DNA of 64,000 nucleotides from Hydractinia symbiolongicarpus. Its lineage: Eukaryota; Cnidaria; Hydrozoa; Anthoathecata; Hydractiniidae. Below, one piece after another: positions 37,801 through 47,767 of the stretch. The translations under genes and the position numbers were made by a program. The first letter of the stretch is position 1. The number at the start of each line of letters is the position of its first letter. The DNA is taken from positions 10,044,001 to 10,108,000 of the forward strand of contig NC_079879.1 in the NCBI RefSeq assembly GCF_029227915.1, read 5' to 3'. The notes beneath the pieces were generated by a model that was given only the letters and a program-made list of their open reading frames with translations, searched no databases and was not told where the DNA came from.

Positions 37801-37905
37801 ATGGCAGAAAAAATAAAATCCCCGCAATTTGAATACCTGTTTGCTGTCTTTGTGTTATCTATGATAGCTATCTATATGGTGGTGACTGCGTACAAGCTTC
37901 AGTAG
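37801..37905 (+). CDS. Single-span membrane micropeptide, 34 aa (paralog C)
   Basis: ATG at 37801 (context CAGCATGG) opens 34 codons ending in TAG. The product is MAEKIKSPQFEYLFAVFVLS followed by MIAIYMVVTAYKLQ. Against paralog B, PQFEY, FAV, VL and the whole C-terminus YMVVTAYKLQ are identical, while codons differ at many third positions (for example CCGCAATTTGAATAC against CCACAATTCGAGTAT), which points to purifying selection on protein and not to recent DNA duplication. A TTTTCTTAAG acceptor-like site lies about 40 bases upstream, and AATAAA follows at about 38033. It has one membrane span; its partner and role are unknown. Confidence 0.85.
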   Translation: MAEKIKSPQFEYLFAVFVLSMIAIYMVVTAYKLQ

Positions 37906-38523
37906 CTACAGAACAAACAAAGAAAAGACGTTAAGCATATTTATAGAAAAAATACTCCTTTTGTAAATATATTTGCAAGATTGCTTAATCTTCTAGCGAT
38001 GTAAATATTACCAACGAAATATTTTGATAACAAATAAAAGTCTCTTTCAATCCCATTTTCTGAATTTAATTTTTTTTTCTTGGTGTGTTAAACCAGTGCT
38101 GCTTTTGTTAGATGTCTTTCCAAAATTCAATAGTCCGTACTGATTACAAGAAAGTTAATAGGATTTATTTTCAGTGTGGAACAAGCCATAATCTCGCTGT
38201 CACGTGATTTTTAAACAAAAGGGCGAAGTTCTCAGAAATTCAATCACGTTGATTGGCTGTCAAGTATTTAAGACGAGTCCTTCTCCCAAAAACAACTTGT
38301 TTTATTCTTTTAAGTCTGTCTACATGGGGAAAAAGGTTGGTTTCGTTTAATCAAAGCGAATTAGAAATTAATTGAAAAGCTTGTCAATTTAAGGAACTGA
38401 GGACAAAAATATTTATGTCTTACTGCATAGAAAATAGTGCGCTAGGATGAAACCAAGATTTGAAGTATTAAAAACAAGATCTCATCTCCACTGTGAAATC
38501 ATACAAGTGCATTTTAGTGTAAA
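37906..38523. other. 3' flank of micropeptide C
   Basis: Contains the probable polyadenylation signal near 38033. No other gene was recognised. Confidence 0.4.
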
Positions 38524-38860
38524 ATTCATACATGTGCTGTCATCTCTAATGTCTTCTTGGACGATTCAATAAAAGTTTTCTCTCGTTAAGTATACGCCTC
38601 GGTTAGTTGTATTGAATTTACTTGCGGTAGTTTTCATCTTTTTCACGTAAAGGGCTAGATATCAGCTTTGACTTTGTATAATCCGTTTATTAGGCTTCTC
38701 GTAAAAAAGTGTTTTGGACATGCACCATAAGTAACTAAACACTGATTTTATTTTGTTCCAAAAAGTTAACACATCTACAACGATTTATTGATTGATTTGA
38801 CGAGTGCGTCTCTAGTTTCTGTAATATATTTCCACGATCCAAAATTTATGATGAGAAACA
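38524..38860 (-). pseudogene. Fragment related to the DUF7164-like gene at 59.7-61.4 kb
   Basis: The + strand reads TGTGCTGTCATCTCTAATGT (38534) and TATACGCCTCGGTTAGTTGT (38601), matching TGTGCTGTCATTTCTAATGT and TGTACGCCTCGATGTACCAT in the gene at about 60133 and 60216. Order and orientation are kept through about 38700 (GGGCTAGATATCAGC against GGGTCACAATATCCACC), and a weaker match follows at 38821 (TATTTCCACGATCC). Short deletions and stops break every frame, so this is a decayed duplicate. Confidence 0.65.
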
Positions 38861-39196
38861 GAAGAAGCTCGTGTTTCCTTTCATGAATGCAGCATTAAGT
38901 CCTTTTTCCATTCGCGTAATTTCAAGGCAGTCAGAGCATCCTTTTGTTGATTATTAAAACATTACATAATCACAAGATTCGTGGAAAAAAAGTTAAAAGT
39001 TTCTTAACTTTTTTCTTCTTTCGCGGGAATTTGATAAAAGAAACATAAGGGCAGATAAAGGTAGGCTGGAAAACAAGTTGTAATGAATTGTTACAGTAGC
39101 AAACCATTTGGTCAAAACGCTAATTACTACGGTACATCTGCCACGACTCAAACACCTGGTTTAAATGACAGCATGGTGTTCCAAAATAACCTCTGC

Positions 39197-39508
39197 TTAT
39201 TTTAAACTAATATCGTACAATACTATTATTTGTATATTTCTTTTTAAGTAAAAGCAATTTGTTAGCCATGTTGTTCTACTTTTGTATAAATTTTCCCGCG
39301 CTAGCTGATAGGTCCGAGTGAAAAAATGTGGGAAATTTTCTAAGCATAGATTTTTCACCCGTCTTAAAACTACGGGATGGAAATTTTCAGCAGTTGTAAT
39401 GACACATGTGTAAGGCTTTCCTGAAACTGCTGAAACCAAAGAGGGTGTGATGTCTCTATCTTCCAAAGATAATTCACACGTTGGTTTAAAGATGAATTTG
39501 CCTGGAGC
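39197..39508 (-). CDS. Coding-like terminal exon of an unrecognised protein
   Basis: A phase-0 frame of 103 codons follows an acceptor (TTATGTAG at 39509) and ends in TAA. Base composition is higher in G+C than its surroundings, and the translation looks natural: APGKFIFKPTCELSLEDRD, then SGKPYTCVITTAENFHPVVL and NLCLENFPHFFTRTYQLAR. No family is recognised. The last 30 codons are less convincing, so a donor may occur earlier. Upstream exons were not found, and it could be part of the same decayed duplicated region as the pseudogene fragment just downstream. Confidence 0.35.
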   Translation of the reverse strand, partial: APGKFIFKPTCELSLEDRDITPSLVSAVSGKPYTCVITTAENFHPVVLRRVKNLCLENFPHFFTRTYQLARENLYKSRTTWLTNCFYLKRNIQIIVLYDISLK

Positions 39509-41099
39509 CTACATAATTAAACAAAATATGAAAAATGTGAAAGGTGGAAACCAATTAACTACGCTAGAAATTCGTAAAAAAAAAAAATATTAGTTCATGA
39601 GTAAATTACTAAATTAGTAAGTAAGTGATGGGATTCCATCCTAATGGCTGGCACTTTCTATGAGAATAAGCGGTAATAAGCCTTATTTGCGTGTTCTTAT
39701 TATCGTAAGGTTATTACACCCAAAGCAAGAAGACAATTTGGTACACCTCAGTAATTATTTCAGATTGTCAAACGTTGATCTTAGACACCTTAAAAAGCAA
39801 AAGAAAGAAAATCAACTCAAAGATTATTTCACTTTTTGGGTTTACTTTGTTTCAGAAACTTAACGAAGAATAAAATTTACGATCACGAAATTAACACGAA
39901 AGAAATTAACAAAAATTCTTATATGACCTTATAAAAAGGAATGAAATTAATGCGATATAGCTCCATTGACTTAGCTACAAGAGGTATAAAATAACGCAAA
40001 TCAGGAAATATGTTTTTTGAGAATAGGTTTATTGACAACCATTTTTTCTTGTTTTTCTAAAGACCTCAATCACATCAAATGGATGAAGTGCATTAAAGAA
40101 CAAAGTATGCGAGTGTGAACTTGACATTGCGGTTGATACAAAATTATATTTTCAAATTTAATTACAGATTTTAAATTAACTAATAACCTTTTTTTTAACG
40201 TCCTCGATATTTATGTTTTCTATATCAATATTAATAGTTTAACTGTTTTTTTGTTAAATCGATCTTGGTCCTTAAAAAGTTCGTCAGCTTTACGTTAATT
40301 TACGTCAACCAACACTGACAATATTGCGGTTATGTTTGCGATCTTTAATTTCATGTACAAAAATTATCGACAGCATGTTTTGCAGCAAATTTTTAAAATT
40401 AATAAAAATTTTCATGAACGCAAGTGAAGTATAGTTCAAATTTGGAAACACAATTTTTTTTAAAATAAATTTAAAAATAATAAAATAAACCGGGAATCTA
40501 CATTAAAGCTGCTAGAAATATAACTCAGCAAACTGAATCAGTTACAAAATCACTGTAACTTTAACCTTGGAACTGTAACTCTCCGTATTGCTATCGATTT
40601 GTACTACTCAGTAGTCTCATCAAAAAACGGCGACACTGGCTCGTTCTAAAGGTTTCCTGGCTAAAGCCACATAAAAATGATTTGCTACCTCGAAAATTAG
40701 GGTTAGGGTAAGTTTTAAGAAATTTTTGTTATAAAATTTTTTAGGTAGCGAGCTGGCTATATATACGTATGTTCACATGCTTTAAATTACTTTTTCCTTG
40801 TTAACAAAGCTTGGCTGCGGGGATGTAGTCCGCTTGTTACTGCCATTTTGTTTTCTTCTAACGTGCAATTCCCAGTAAAAAGGTTGTTGTTGTTGTGGTT
40901 ACACGCAATGTCTTGTAAAGCCGAGTAGGCCTTTCCTTTGTCCTTATATAATCGCATATTACCTTTAAGCTTGTATTTATTTGTGACTCGGGGCACTCAA
41001 GGATACACAAAAAATCCAAACAGGGTTCATAAGAGGTGTGCGCCTTAGTGTAAGCAAAAAATCTTATACTTTATTAGCTAATAACTTTCTTTTAAGACG
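39509..41099. other. Gene-free AT-rich stretch
   Basis: Two tandem TTAGGG units occur at 40698-40710. No exon or element end was recognised. Confidence 0.4.
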
Positions 41100-41688
41100 G
41101 ATCAAAGCAGCAAAATTTCAACCAATCGATGATCGCATTGCAACAATAATTGCATTTTGGGTACCTAGATCAGTAACTAATTCCACAGGATAACCGCCAA
41201 TCTCCTTCACACAGGTAAAGTACATACTTGCAATAATGGCCGGTGATTTGTTAGATTTGCTTACTCGGAACCATAGCATAGCGCTGTCGATGGAAAATCC
41301 CCAAAGTTTAGCATTGTCAATATGCCATGCATAGTTTGGACAATAATTGCTATATTTCCTTCACAATATTCCTTGGAACTTGCCAACCTAAAAATTGTGC
41401 GATTGCCATTTTGTAAAGGACAATGTTCATGATTTGAGTCTACAAAGCAACGTAATTCTAATTTGATGGAATACGTATGGCGCCTCTCAAGGCGTAAAAG
41501 AATTTCTTTGTATTGAAGACCACATCGGTAGTAGTATCGAATGACTGATTCTTCATTAAACTTGATTACATCTAAATAAAAAAATTGTAGCAAGTATAGC
41601 ATAATATAGCAAAGCAAGCATGGTCAAGGCTTTTATATTTTCAACTTGGATAGAACATATCATCCTTACCTTCGTCGTTTGTAGCCAT
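41100..41688 (-). pseudogene. Integrase-core-domain gene, frameshifted
   Basis: A short first exon (41688-41670, MATNDE plus one base, donor GTAAGG) joins in phase across a small intron to a frame at about 41574 reading DVIKFNEESVIRYYYRCGLQ and then YKEILLRLERRHTYSIK. That is the N-terminal helix-turn-helix of an animal integrase-core protein family. Farther on, in another frame, come YAWHIDNAKLWGFSID (first acidic site) and CVKEIGGYPVELVTDLGTQN (second). Part of the middle is missing and the frame shifts, so it is inactive although the 5' structure is preserved. It lies directly beside the TTAA element. Confidence 0.7.
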
Positions 41689-41708
41689 ATTAGAATCAAA
41701 AAGGGCAT

Positions 41709-42456
41709 TTAACCCTATTCGGTCCGGGGTTTTTCGAACATACTATGACCGGGGGGGGGGCGAATTCCGCCCCCCCCTCAATAACTTTTCATAGGATTGT
41801 TCAAATTGAATCAAACTTGGCACACTTATAGTACGTCATAAAAGGAACAAAATGGCGGCAATAAATTTTTGCTTGCGTCTGCACATTTTCTGTGACGTCA
41901 TCAGAAGCTTGAAAATTGTTAAAAATGCCATTATCTGCTTAAAATATAGTTACTTTTGTTCTAGAGCGAATTTTTACATTCTCTTTGAAGTTTCTGAAAG
42001 CTAAATAAAGTGTTTTTAACATATCTTCCGGTTTTTACATGGATCGAATAAAAAATTGCCAAAAATTGACCGAAAATCCGTTTTTTCTCGATTTTCGGGT
42101 ATAATCCGACAAAATCGGGAAATCGGATTAGTCACGTGTCAAAATTATTCAAAATGATTCTTCTTGACGAAACAAAGTTGTGTTGCAAGTTTCAAGTTCT
42201 GAGGATAATCCTAACAGGAGTTATTATATTTTCCCCATTATAAGGATTTCATAGAGATTTTAGGGGTAGTTTCGAGTAATGGCCAATATCAAAGCCTCTG
42301 AATGGTATGGGACCTAAAAATTTAGCATGCAGGTGTCTAATAGATAAATGTTGAAACTCAGTAAGTATCATAGCCATATAAGAAAGCAATCAGGAGTTAT
42401 TAAAAAAAAACCGTCAGGGGGGGGGGCGAAATCCCCCCCGGACCGAATAGGGTTAA
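41709..42456. mobile_element. piggyBac-like MITE with TTAA target duplication
   Basis: TTAACCCTATTCGGTCCGGG at 41709 and its exact inverse, CCCGGACCGAATAGGGTTAA, ending at 42456 bound 748 bp; each end begins with TTAA. A G/C-run palindrome (GGGGGGCGAATTCCGCCCCC, at about 41756) sits inside the left end, and a similar G run sits inside the right end. No open frame is present. TTAA plus CCC-type tips is characteristic of piggyBac. Confidence 0.75.
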
Positions 42457-42697
42457 AGCAGGAACTGAATTACCGTATGTTTATGCTAACACGTTTTGAG
42501 TCACTGAGTCTACCATTTTGTAATCTTGAACTATAACGCGCCACTTTCCTTATTAATAAAACTGAAATTAAATTTAGAAAATTCGGTAGAAAATTATTAA
42601 TCTGCCGTGGAAAAAGTTTAATTTTCGGTAGAATTTTTAAATTTATCGTTTGACAACTGTGAGCCACCGTAGGTGCCAGAAATCACAAAGTTCTCCA

Positions 42698-42750
42698 TTC
42701 TCGACCCCAGCGCTCTTTGAGATAATCTCAAAGAGCTCTGGGAAAGAGAA
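42698..42750. repeat. Minimal palindromic MITE
   Basis: A 53-bp hairpin: CCCCAGCGCTCTTTGAGA, then TAA, then TCTCAAAGAGCTCTGGG, flanked by TTCTC and GAGAA. It belongs to the CCCAGGGCTCT family seen elsewhere in the window. Confidence 0.7.
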
Positions 42751-42764
42751 TAAACGTTCCCGGC

Positions 42765-43451
42765 GATCTATATGGCAAGCCAAATTCACAAGTATTCGAT
42801 ATACCTAGTATATCAATCGAAAAACTACGTTTAACGGTAAGAAAAACCAGGTTTTTCGTTCCCGTGATCGAGATACTAGGTTTTTTGATCCGATAAACCT
42901 GGTATCTCAAAGGAAATTTTGGAAAAACTTGGTATTTCGGTCGAGATTCAAGGTTTCTAAAAAATACACCAGTGGATGGATAATAATCCAGTGTAGTGAT
43001 GCATATCTATTTCGACTAAGTTAGGTTCCGCAAAGTACGCCATTGACATCTTGTTCAATGCAGCGATGACTTTTTGCTAAAAAAAACCCTGCAAAATCAG
43101 GTTTTGTTTATACTTTCATTTACCACTACGAGACAGTGATATTGAAACTAGAGAGAGAGAGAGAGGATCCTAGCTAGAGGCAGGCACTGTAAGATAACTA
43201 TTGGTAGTATTATGTTGCCGTTCTAAGAAACAGCCATGGGTATGCCCCAACATAATTTTGCTTTTGTTTCTCGTCATCGTGAAATGTTTTTATTTAAAAA
43301 AAATATCTATTAGCCATACACTGAGTGCACATTTGCAGAAACATGGAAACTCGTCCGATAAACCAGGCTTTTCGATCGATAAACCGGGTTTCTCGAAGGT
43401 ACCGTTGATATACAAGGCATATCGAATAAATGTGAATAGGGCTTGCCATAG
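42765..43451. repeat. Older inverted-repeat element interrupted by the 7-kb transposon
   Basis: The left end, GATCTATATGGCAAGCC, matches the inverse of the right end only if the bases beyond the transposon (50545-50550) are put back after 43451. Its inner arms (TTCGATATACCTAGTATATC against TTCGATATGCCTTGTATATC inverted) also match. AACCTGGTA/GAGATAC-type motifs recur inside. This pins the exact insertion point of the younger transposon. A short GA microsatellite lies at 43152-43166. Confidence 0.7.
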
Positions 43452-43886
43452 TAGTCCAGGAGCTCATAACAGAACTTTAGGTCCCATTTTCTACAAAAGG
43501 TTTGACCCTCTAAATAGGTTGGTAGTATCACGGACAATAAAAATCACATGGTCAGCTGACCCAATTTGGGGGCGTTTGGGTCCCAGGCCCCTAAAATTAC
43601 CCTAATTCGAGACTCCTATTTGGTCCCATAATTCTCAAAGCTTAAAAGTTAGTAACGTGTGTCATTATATGAGAGAATCTGAAAGATGATAAAGCTTACC
43701 GAAAAATTGGGTCTTAAGACTGGGTCAGACCCCCCTCAAAGACCATATTTAGGACCTTAATTTGTCCCCATAAGCTACAAACTCCAAATTTTGCACAAAC
43801 ATTCTCTAACATAGTGTAATGTCAGTGGTCATAAAGCTGACCAAAAATTTGGGTCTCTTGGCCTAGTCAGACCAAGTCTCGCCCCA
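43452..43886 (+). repeat. Left terminal inverted repeat of the 7.1-kb transposon
   Basis: 435 bp, the inverse of 50110-50544. It and the following 250 bp contain a degenerate unit of roughly 120-160 bp, marked by CAAAAATTTGGGTCTCTTGG and GTCAGACC, with copies near 43550, 43701, 43841, 43998 and 44115. Confidence 0.9.
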
Positions 43887-44420
43887 AATCCCTATTTTAA
43901 ACAACTTTTAGAGGGTAAAAAAAACCAATGACTACAAAGCCCAAACTCAATATTTGTGTTCTATACTAACTATGTAATACATAAATGGTCGAGCTTACCA
44001 AAAAATGCGGTCCTATCAGCAGGTCAGACAAAGATCTGAACAGGGACTCAAATTAGACCTCATAAGGTACAAACTTAAAATTTTGTAAGACTATTGTGAT
44101 TTGGCAAAAAGCAAACCAAAAATTACGGTCTCTTGATCAGGTCAGACAATAGTTAGCGATATCAAATTAAAAAAGAAATGCTCTGATAGCATTTAATAAA
44201 ATATAAATATGTACAATAGGTTATAGCAGCATGATTGATATTGTTCTGCATCAGCATCTAAAGATGAGAAATGTCATTCAGTCATAAGATCTAGTTTAAA
44301 CTACAATACAACATTAAAAAATATTAAAAAGGTTACTCAGTTCTAGAATATATGACATTGAATCCTATTCTGTAAATTTTTTGTCATATCCCACAAAAAA
44401 AATCTAACCTTAAATTATCA

Positions 44421-47400
44421 TTACACGTCTTCGTCACTAGTTTCGTCATCACTGTCTGAATCGTCATCACTTGACAGTTCATCAAACCCTTCAAAATCTT
44501 AAGGAGAATGAAATACTTTTAATATTTAAAATAGCGGCGGCAGTAGCGGAAATAAAGAATTGCTTCCGAGTAATAATTAAAAAACTAAGTGACTAGATTG
44601 TAAAACTTAATATCCAAAATTTTACCTTCTACTTCTCTGGAGAATCCATAATAATTTTCATTGCTGGTGACATCTACTGCTTTTGGAGACATTTCGCCTT
44701 CGTACCACTTAATGATATAGCTGCCATCTTTCAGCAGCCAACCCATGTCTTCAGGAAGGTGATTTGGAGGCTCGGACGTTATTGATGACATCCATAACTG
44801 TGCAACATACTTTGTTCGATAAATCTTTTGACGCAACACTCGTAAACAAGGTGGTAGAGAACTTCCATCAAACTTTTTAACACAGGAAATTGCTTCATTT
44901 TCTCCTTTTGGTTTATACTTTTCCAAAAACATTACCAACCTAGCTTCATCTACAGATGATAGATTCCTTTTTCCATACATGCTGCATACAAATTTTTCCA
45001 ACGTTGCAAAAGCGTCATCTGTGACATCAAGATTTGTTCCTAGCTGTTTAAATACATCTTGCACACTTTCATTTTTTTCTAGTAGTTTGAAAGGTCGAAT
45101 TTTTCCTTTCCTACTAAACGATGCTGTATAGTCACATCCAGTGAAAGCATGGTATGCTGGCAAGGCCATGCAAATATTTTTGCCCAATTTCTGGTATATT
45201 TGATTAATACTTATGTACCTTAATGTATTTTTAGTGTAAACACCGGTTTCCATCCAAATATTCAAGCTGTTAGGTAACTTACTAAGGCAGCCAAGAGCAA
45301 TTATCAGCACGTCAGTATCTATGGTTCTTATCACAACGTTTGCTGGTGTTTGAATCGAAGATAGGTGGTACAAAATTCTGGAATCAGCTTCTTCATGAGT
45401 TGAAAACAATTTAACGATCTCGGTTTTGACCACGATCTCTCCTTCAACTCTAAACATGTAGCAGGTATCATTGCGATTCATTATGACTGTTTTGTTTCCA
45501 AGTACTGTTGAATGCATGTTGTTTTCCCAAAAGAAGGCTAAGAACTCCACCAATGCTGCTTTGAAGTGATCATTTCTCAATGCATTCAACCAGTTTGAAG
45601 GTCTTTTTTGCTCAGGTCCAGTTATCTGATAAGCTCCATGTCTCTCAGTACATCGCAAATCCCTTTCACAATCCTTGATACTCGGGTGTACCATTTTGTC
45701 TAGAACAAAATGTATGATGTTTCCCTTGCTAGCACAAACGCGTTTCAAAATGAATGTTGCCAGAGCTCCAAATGTTGCTGGAAGGTCAACAAAAAGATGT
45801 AGGAAAAACATTCCATCAATTATGTTAACATCGACGCGATTTGGATCGTCAGTTTTTACTTTTGCTTCTAACTCGTTCAATAATTTGACTTTAGGGGTCT
45901 TTTGCATTTTGCCATCAACATGTCCAAGAGATAAAGGGACAGGTGTTAGAGGATACTTCAGTACCTCTGCCATATCAATTTTCCTTTGTAGCGAATGGTA
46001 CAAGATGCTACCAAACAAATCTCTCATCATCGTTACAGCAACCACTTTGTTGTCAGCAGCTTTAATATTATACTTCGTTCCCCCAGTTGCAAATGTGTGT
46101 AATGTTTGTCTTCGTATAGGTTTTTCGAATCTTGCTGGATCTTTAGAACATTCGTCAATAAATTTATCACGTGCTTTGCTTCCAACACTAACGATGTTGA
46201 GCAAAAACTTTGTTGTGTCTGGTGAGGCTGCTTTTCCTGATGCTATATTAAAAAGATATTGTTTTTCAATAGCATCGTTAAATGGATTCATGGTTTCCTT
46301 GACCATGTTTATAACTTGATGTAAATCTTTAGAATTTTGTCGCATTCTGCTGGCCTTTAAATCTTGAGACACGTCTTCCTGTTTTGTCATCCCCAAATTT
46401 TCAAACACGTATGACACAATACTTGTTCGAATAGAATGACTTTGTGCCCATCGTTGACGAGCAGAAATAGAATTTGTTAAAGCTGATATACCTTTTCGCT
46501 GACATGCAGCATCTGCATTTATCGTTTGCTCTAATGTCAAGTCGATTGGTAATCTTGAGAATGACTTTTGGGTTCTTCGCAGCGAAAATAATCCCCTTTG
46601 AAATTCAGTGTAAACCTCGGGATGAGAGTCCTTTAGTTTGAGAAGATTATCATGATAACGGACAATCCAACGAGCGTAATTTGGATGGTTCATGCTAAAG
46701 AAATAGTTTGCGACTTTAGGCAAGCAGCACACATACAGATCAAAGTTTCCATCCCTCAAGCTTCTACTAAAATCATGGTAAAGTCGAATCATCTCGACGT
46801 ACCCCATCCAATATTGTGCTGTTGCACCATGATTTCCTTTCTCTGTATCTTGCCTGAATTGACTGTATTCACGCAAGACATTGTTGACTTCTTTGGATAC
46901 TTCATGTCCTTCATGCAAGTTCAAGGGTTCTTGGGATTTTATGAACTTGATTTCTTCTTGGATATCTTCTTTTAATTGAATTTCCTCTCTTTCTTGAAGA
47001 AAATATTGAAAATGAAGAATCTCCATTGCAAGTGCAAGTATTTGGTGACATCTTTTACTTCTCTTGTAACACTTTCCCAGTAAAAATGACTTGAGAGAAC
47101 CTTTTTCAATCACACCAGCTTCATTTAGGATATGCGGACCACCAGATTCAGCGATGTACTTGCCAGATGCGCTAAACATGGCCATCTCTACATGGAATGC
47201 ACCTAGAGCGACAAATATATTGTCAAACTTTGGAGATTCTTCTGCTTGAAGTTGCATAGCCACTTTGGCAATCGCAAGATCATATGTTACTGAAATGTTT
47301 TTTTTACCACATTCATTCGCAATCACCTGTGCACGCCTCAATGTTTCTGCTACTACAGCTATAGAAGTTGGAGACTGATTAATTTGTGGCAGGTACCAAA

Positions 47401-47767
47401 CTTTTTGCAGATTGTTGGTATTTTGAAAAATTATAGAATTCCAGCCAACCCACATTGGTGTAGTGTCGGGTGAAAAATAAAAATCCATCATCCACAAGGT
47501 ATCGTACATGCGTGCTTTGATATATGAAAGGGGTTCTGACGCCCTTCTCTGGTCATCTAGTGGAAGCATTATTCTTGTTAACATCTTAGGTTTTTTTCTG
47601 TACGGCTCTATGTCTAATCCTACAGCCAGAAATGATCTACGTTTTTTCTTTCCAGATAGCTGAGAATTGCCAAGGGTAGAATCGTCATCTTCTTCCAATG
47701 ATTTGTTATTATTTTGTGACACAACTTGGTACGCTATCCCAACAGTATCATGCAACGCCTGTTCCAA
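44421..47767 (-). CDS. Transposon protein, C-terminal part: FEN1/XPG-like nuclease
   Basis: A frame from about 47767 runs about 1,047 codons to a GTAAAA donor after 44626, then joins in phase to 44497-44421, adding the acidic tail DFEGFDELSSDDDSDSDDET before TAA. Without splicing it would stop at 44585. The nuclease-like core lies at about residues 640-900: NIIDGMFFLHLF (about 647), STHEEADSRI (about 789), RTIDTDVLIIALG (about 816) and HAFTGCDYTASFSRKG (about 876). These mirror the EAxA, DxD and LGCDY acidic motifs of FEN1/XPG nucleases. The region is likely to cut or join DNA ends during transposition, but this is inference. There is no ATG at its beginning; it continues the upstream frame after a frameshift. 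Confidence 0.75.

Noticed and set aside
40698-40710. Telomeric TTAGGG repeat
   Set aside because: Only two units; expected by chance and far too short for a telomere or an interstitial block.
43201-43605. 134-codon + frame, and a matching frame at 50459
   Set aside because: They run across the transposon boundary and TIR; the shared peptide only reflects the inverted repeat.
45675-46319. 214-codon + strand frame
   Set aside because: Antisense shadow of the transposon nuclease gene, which has the motifs and the splice signals.
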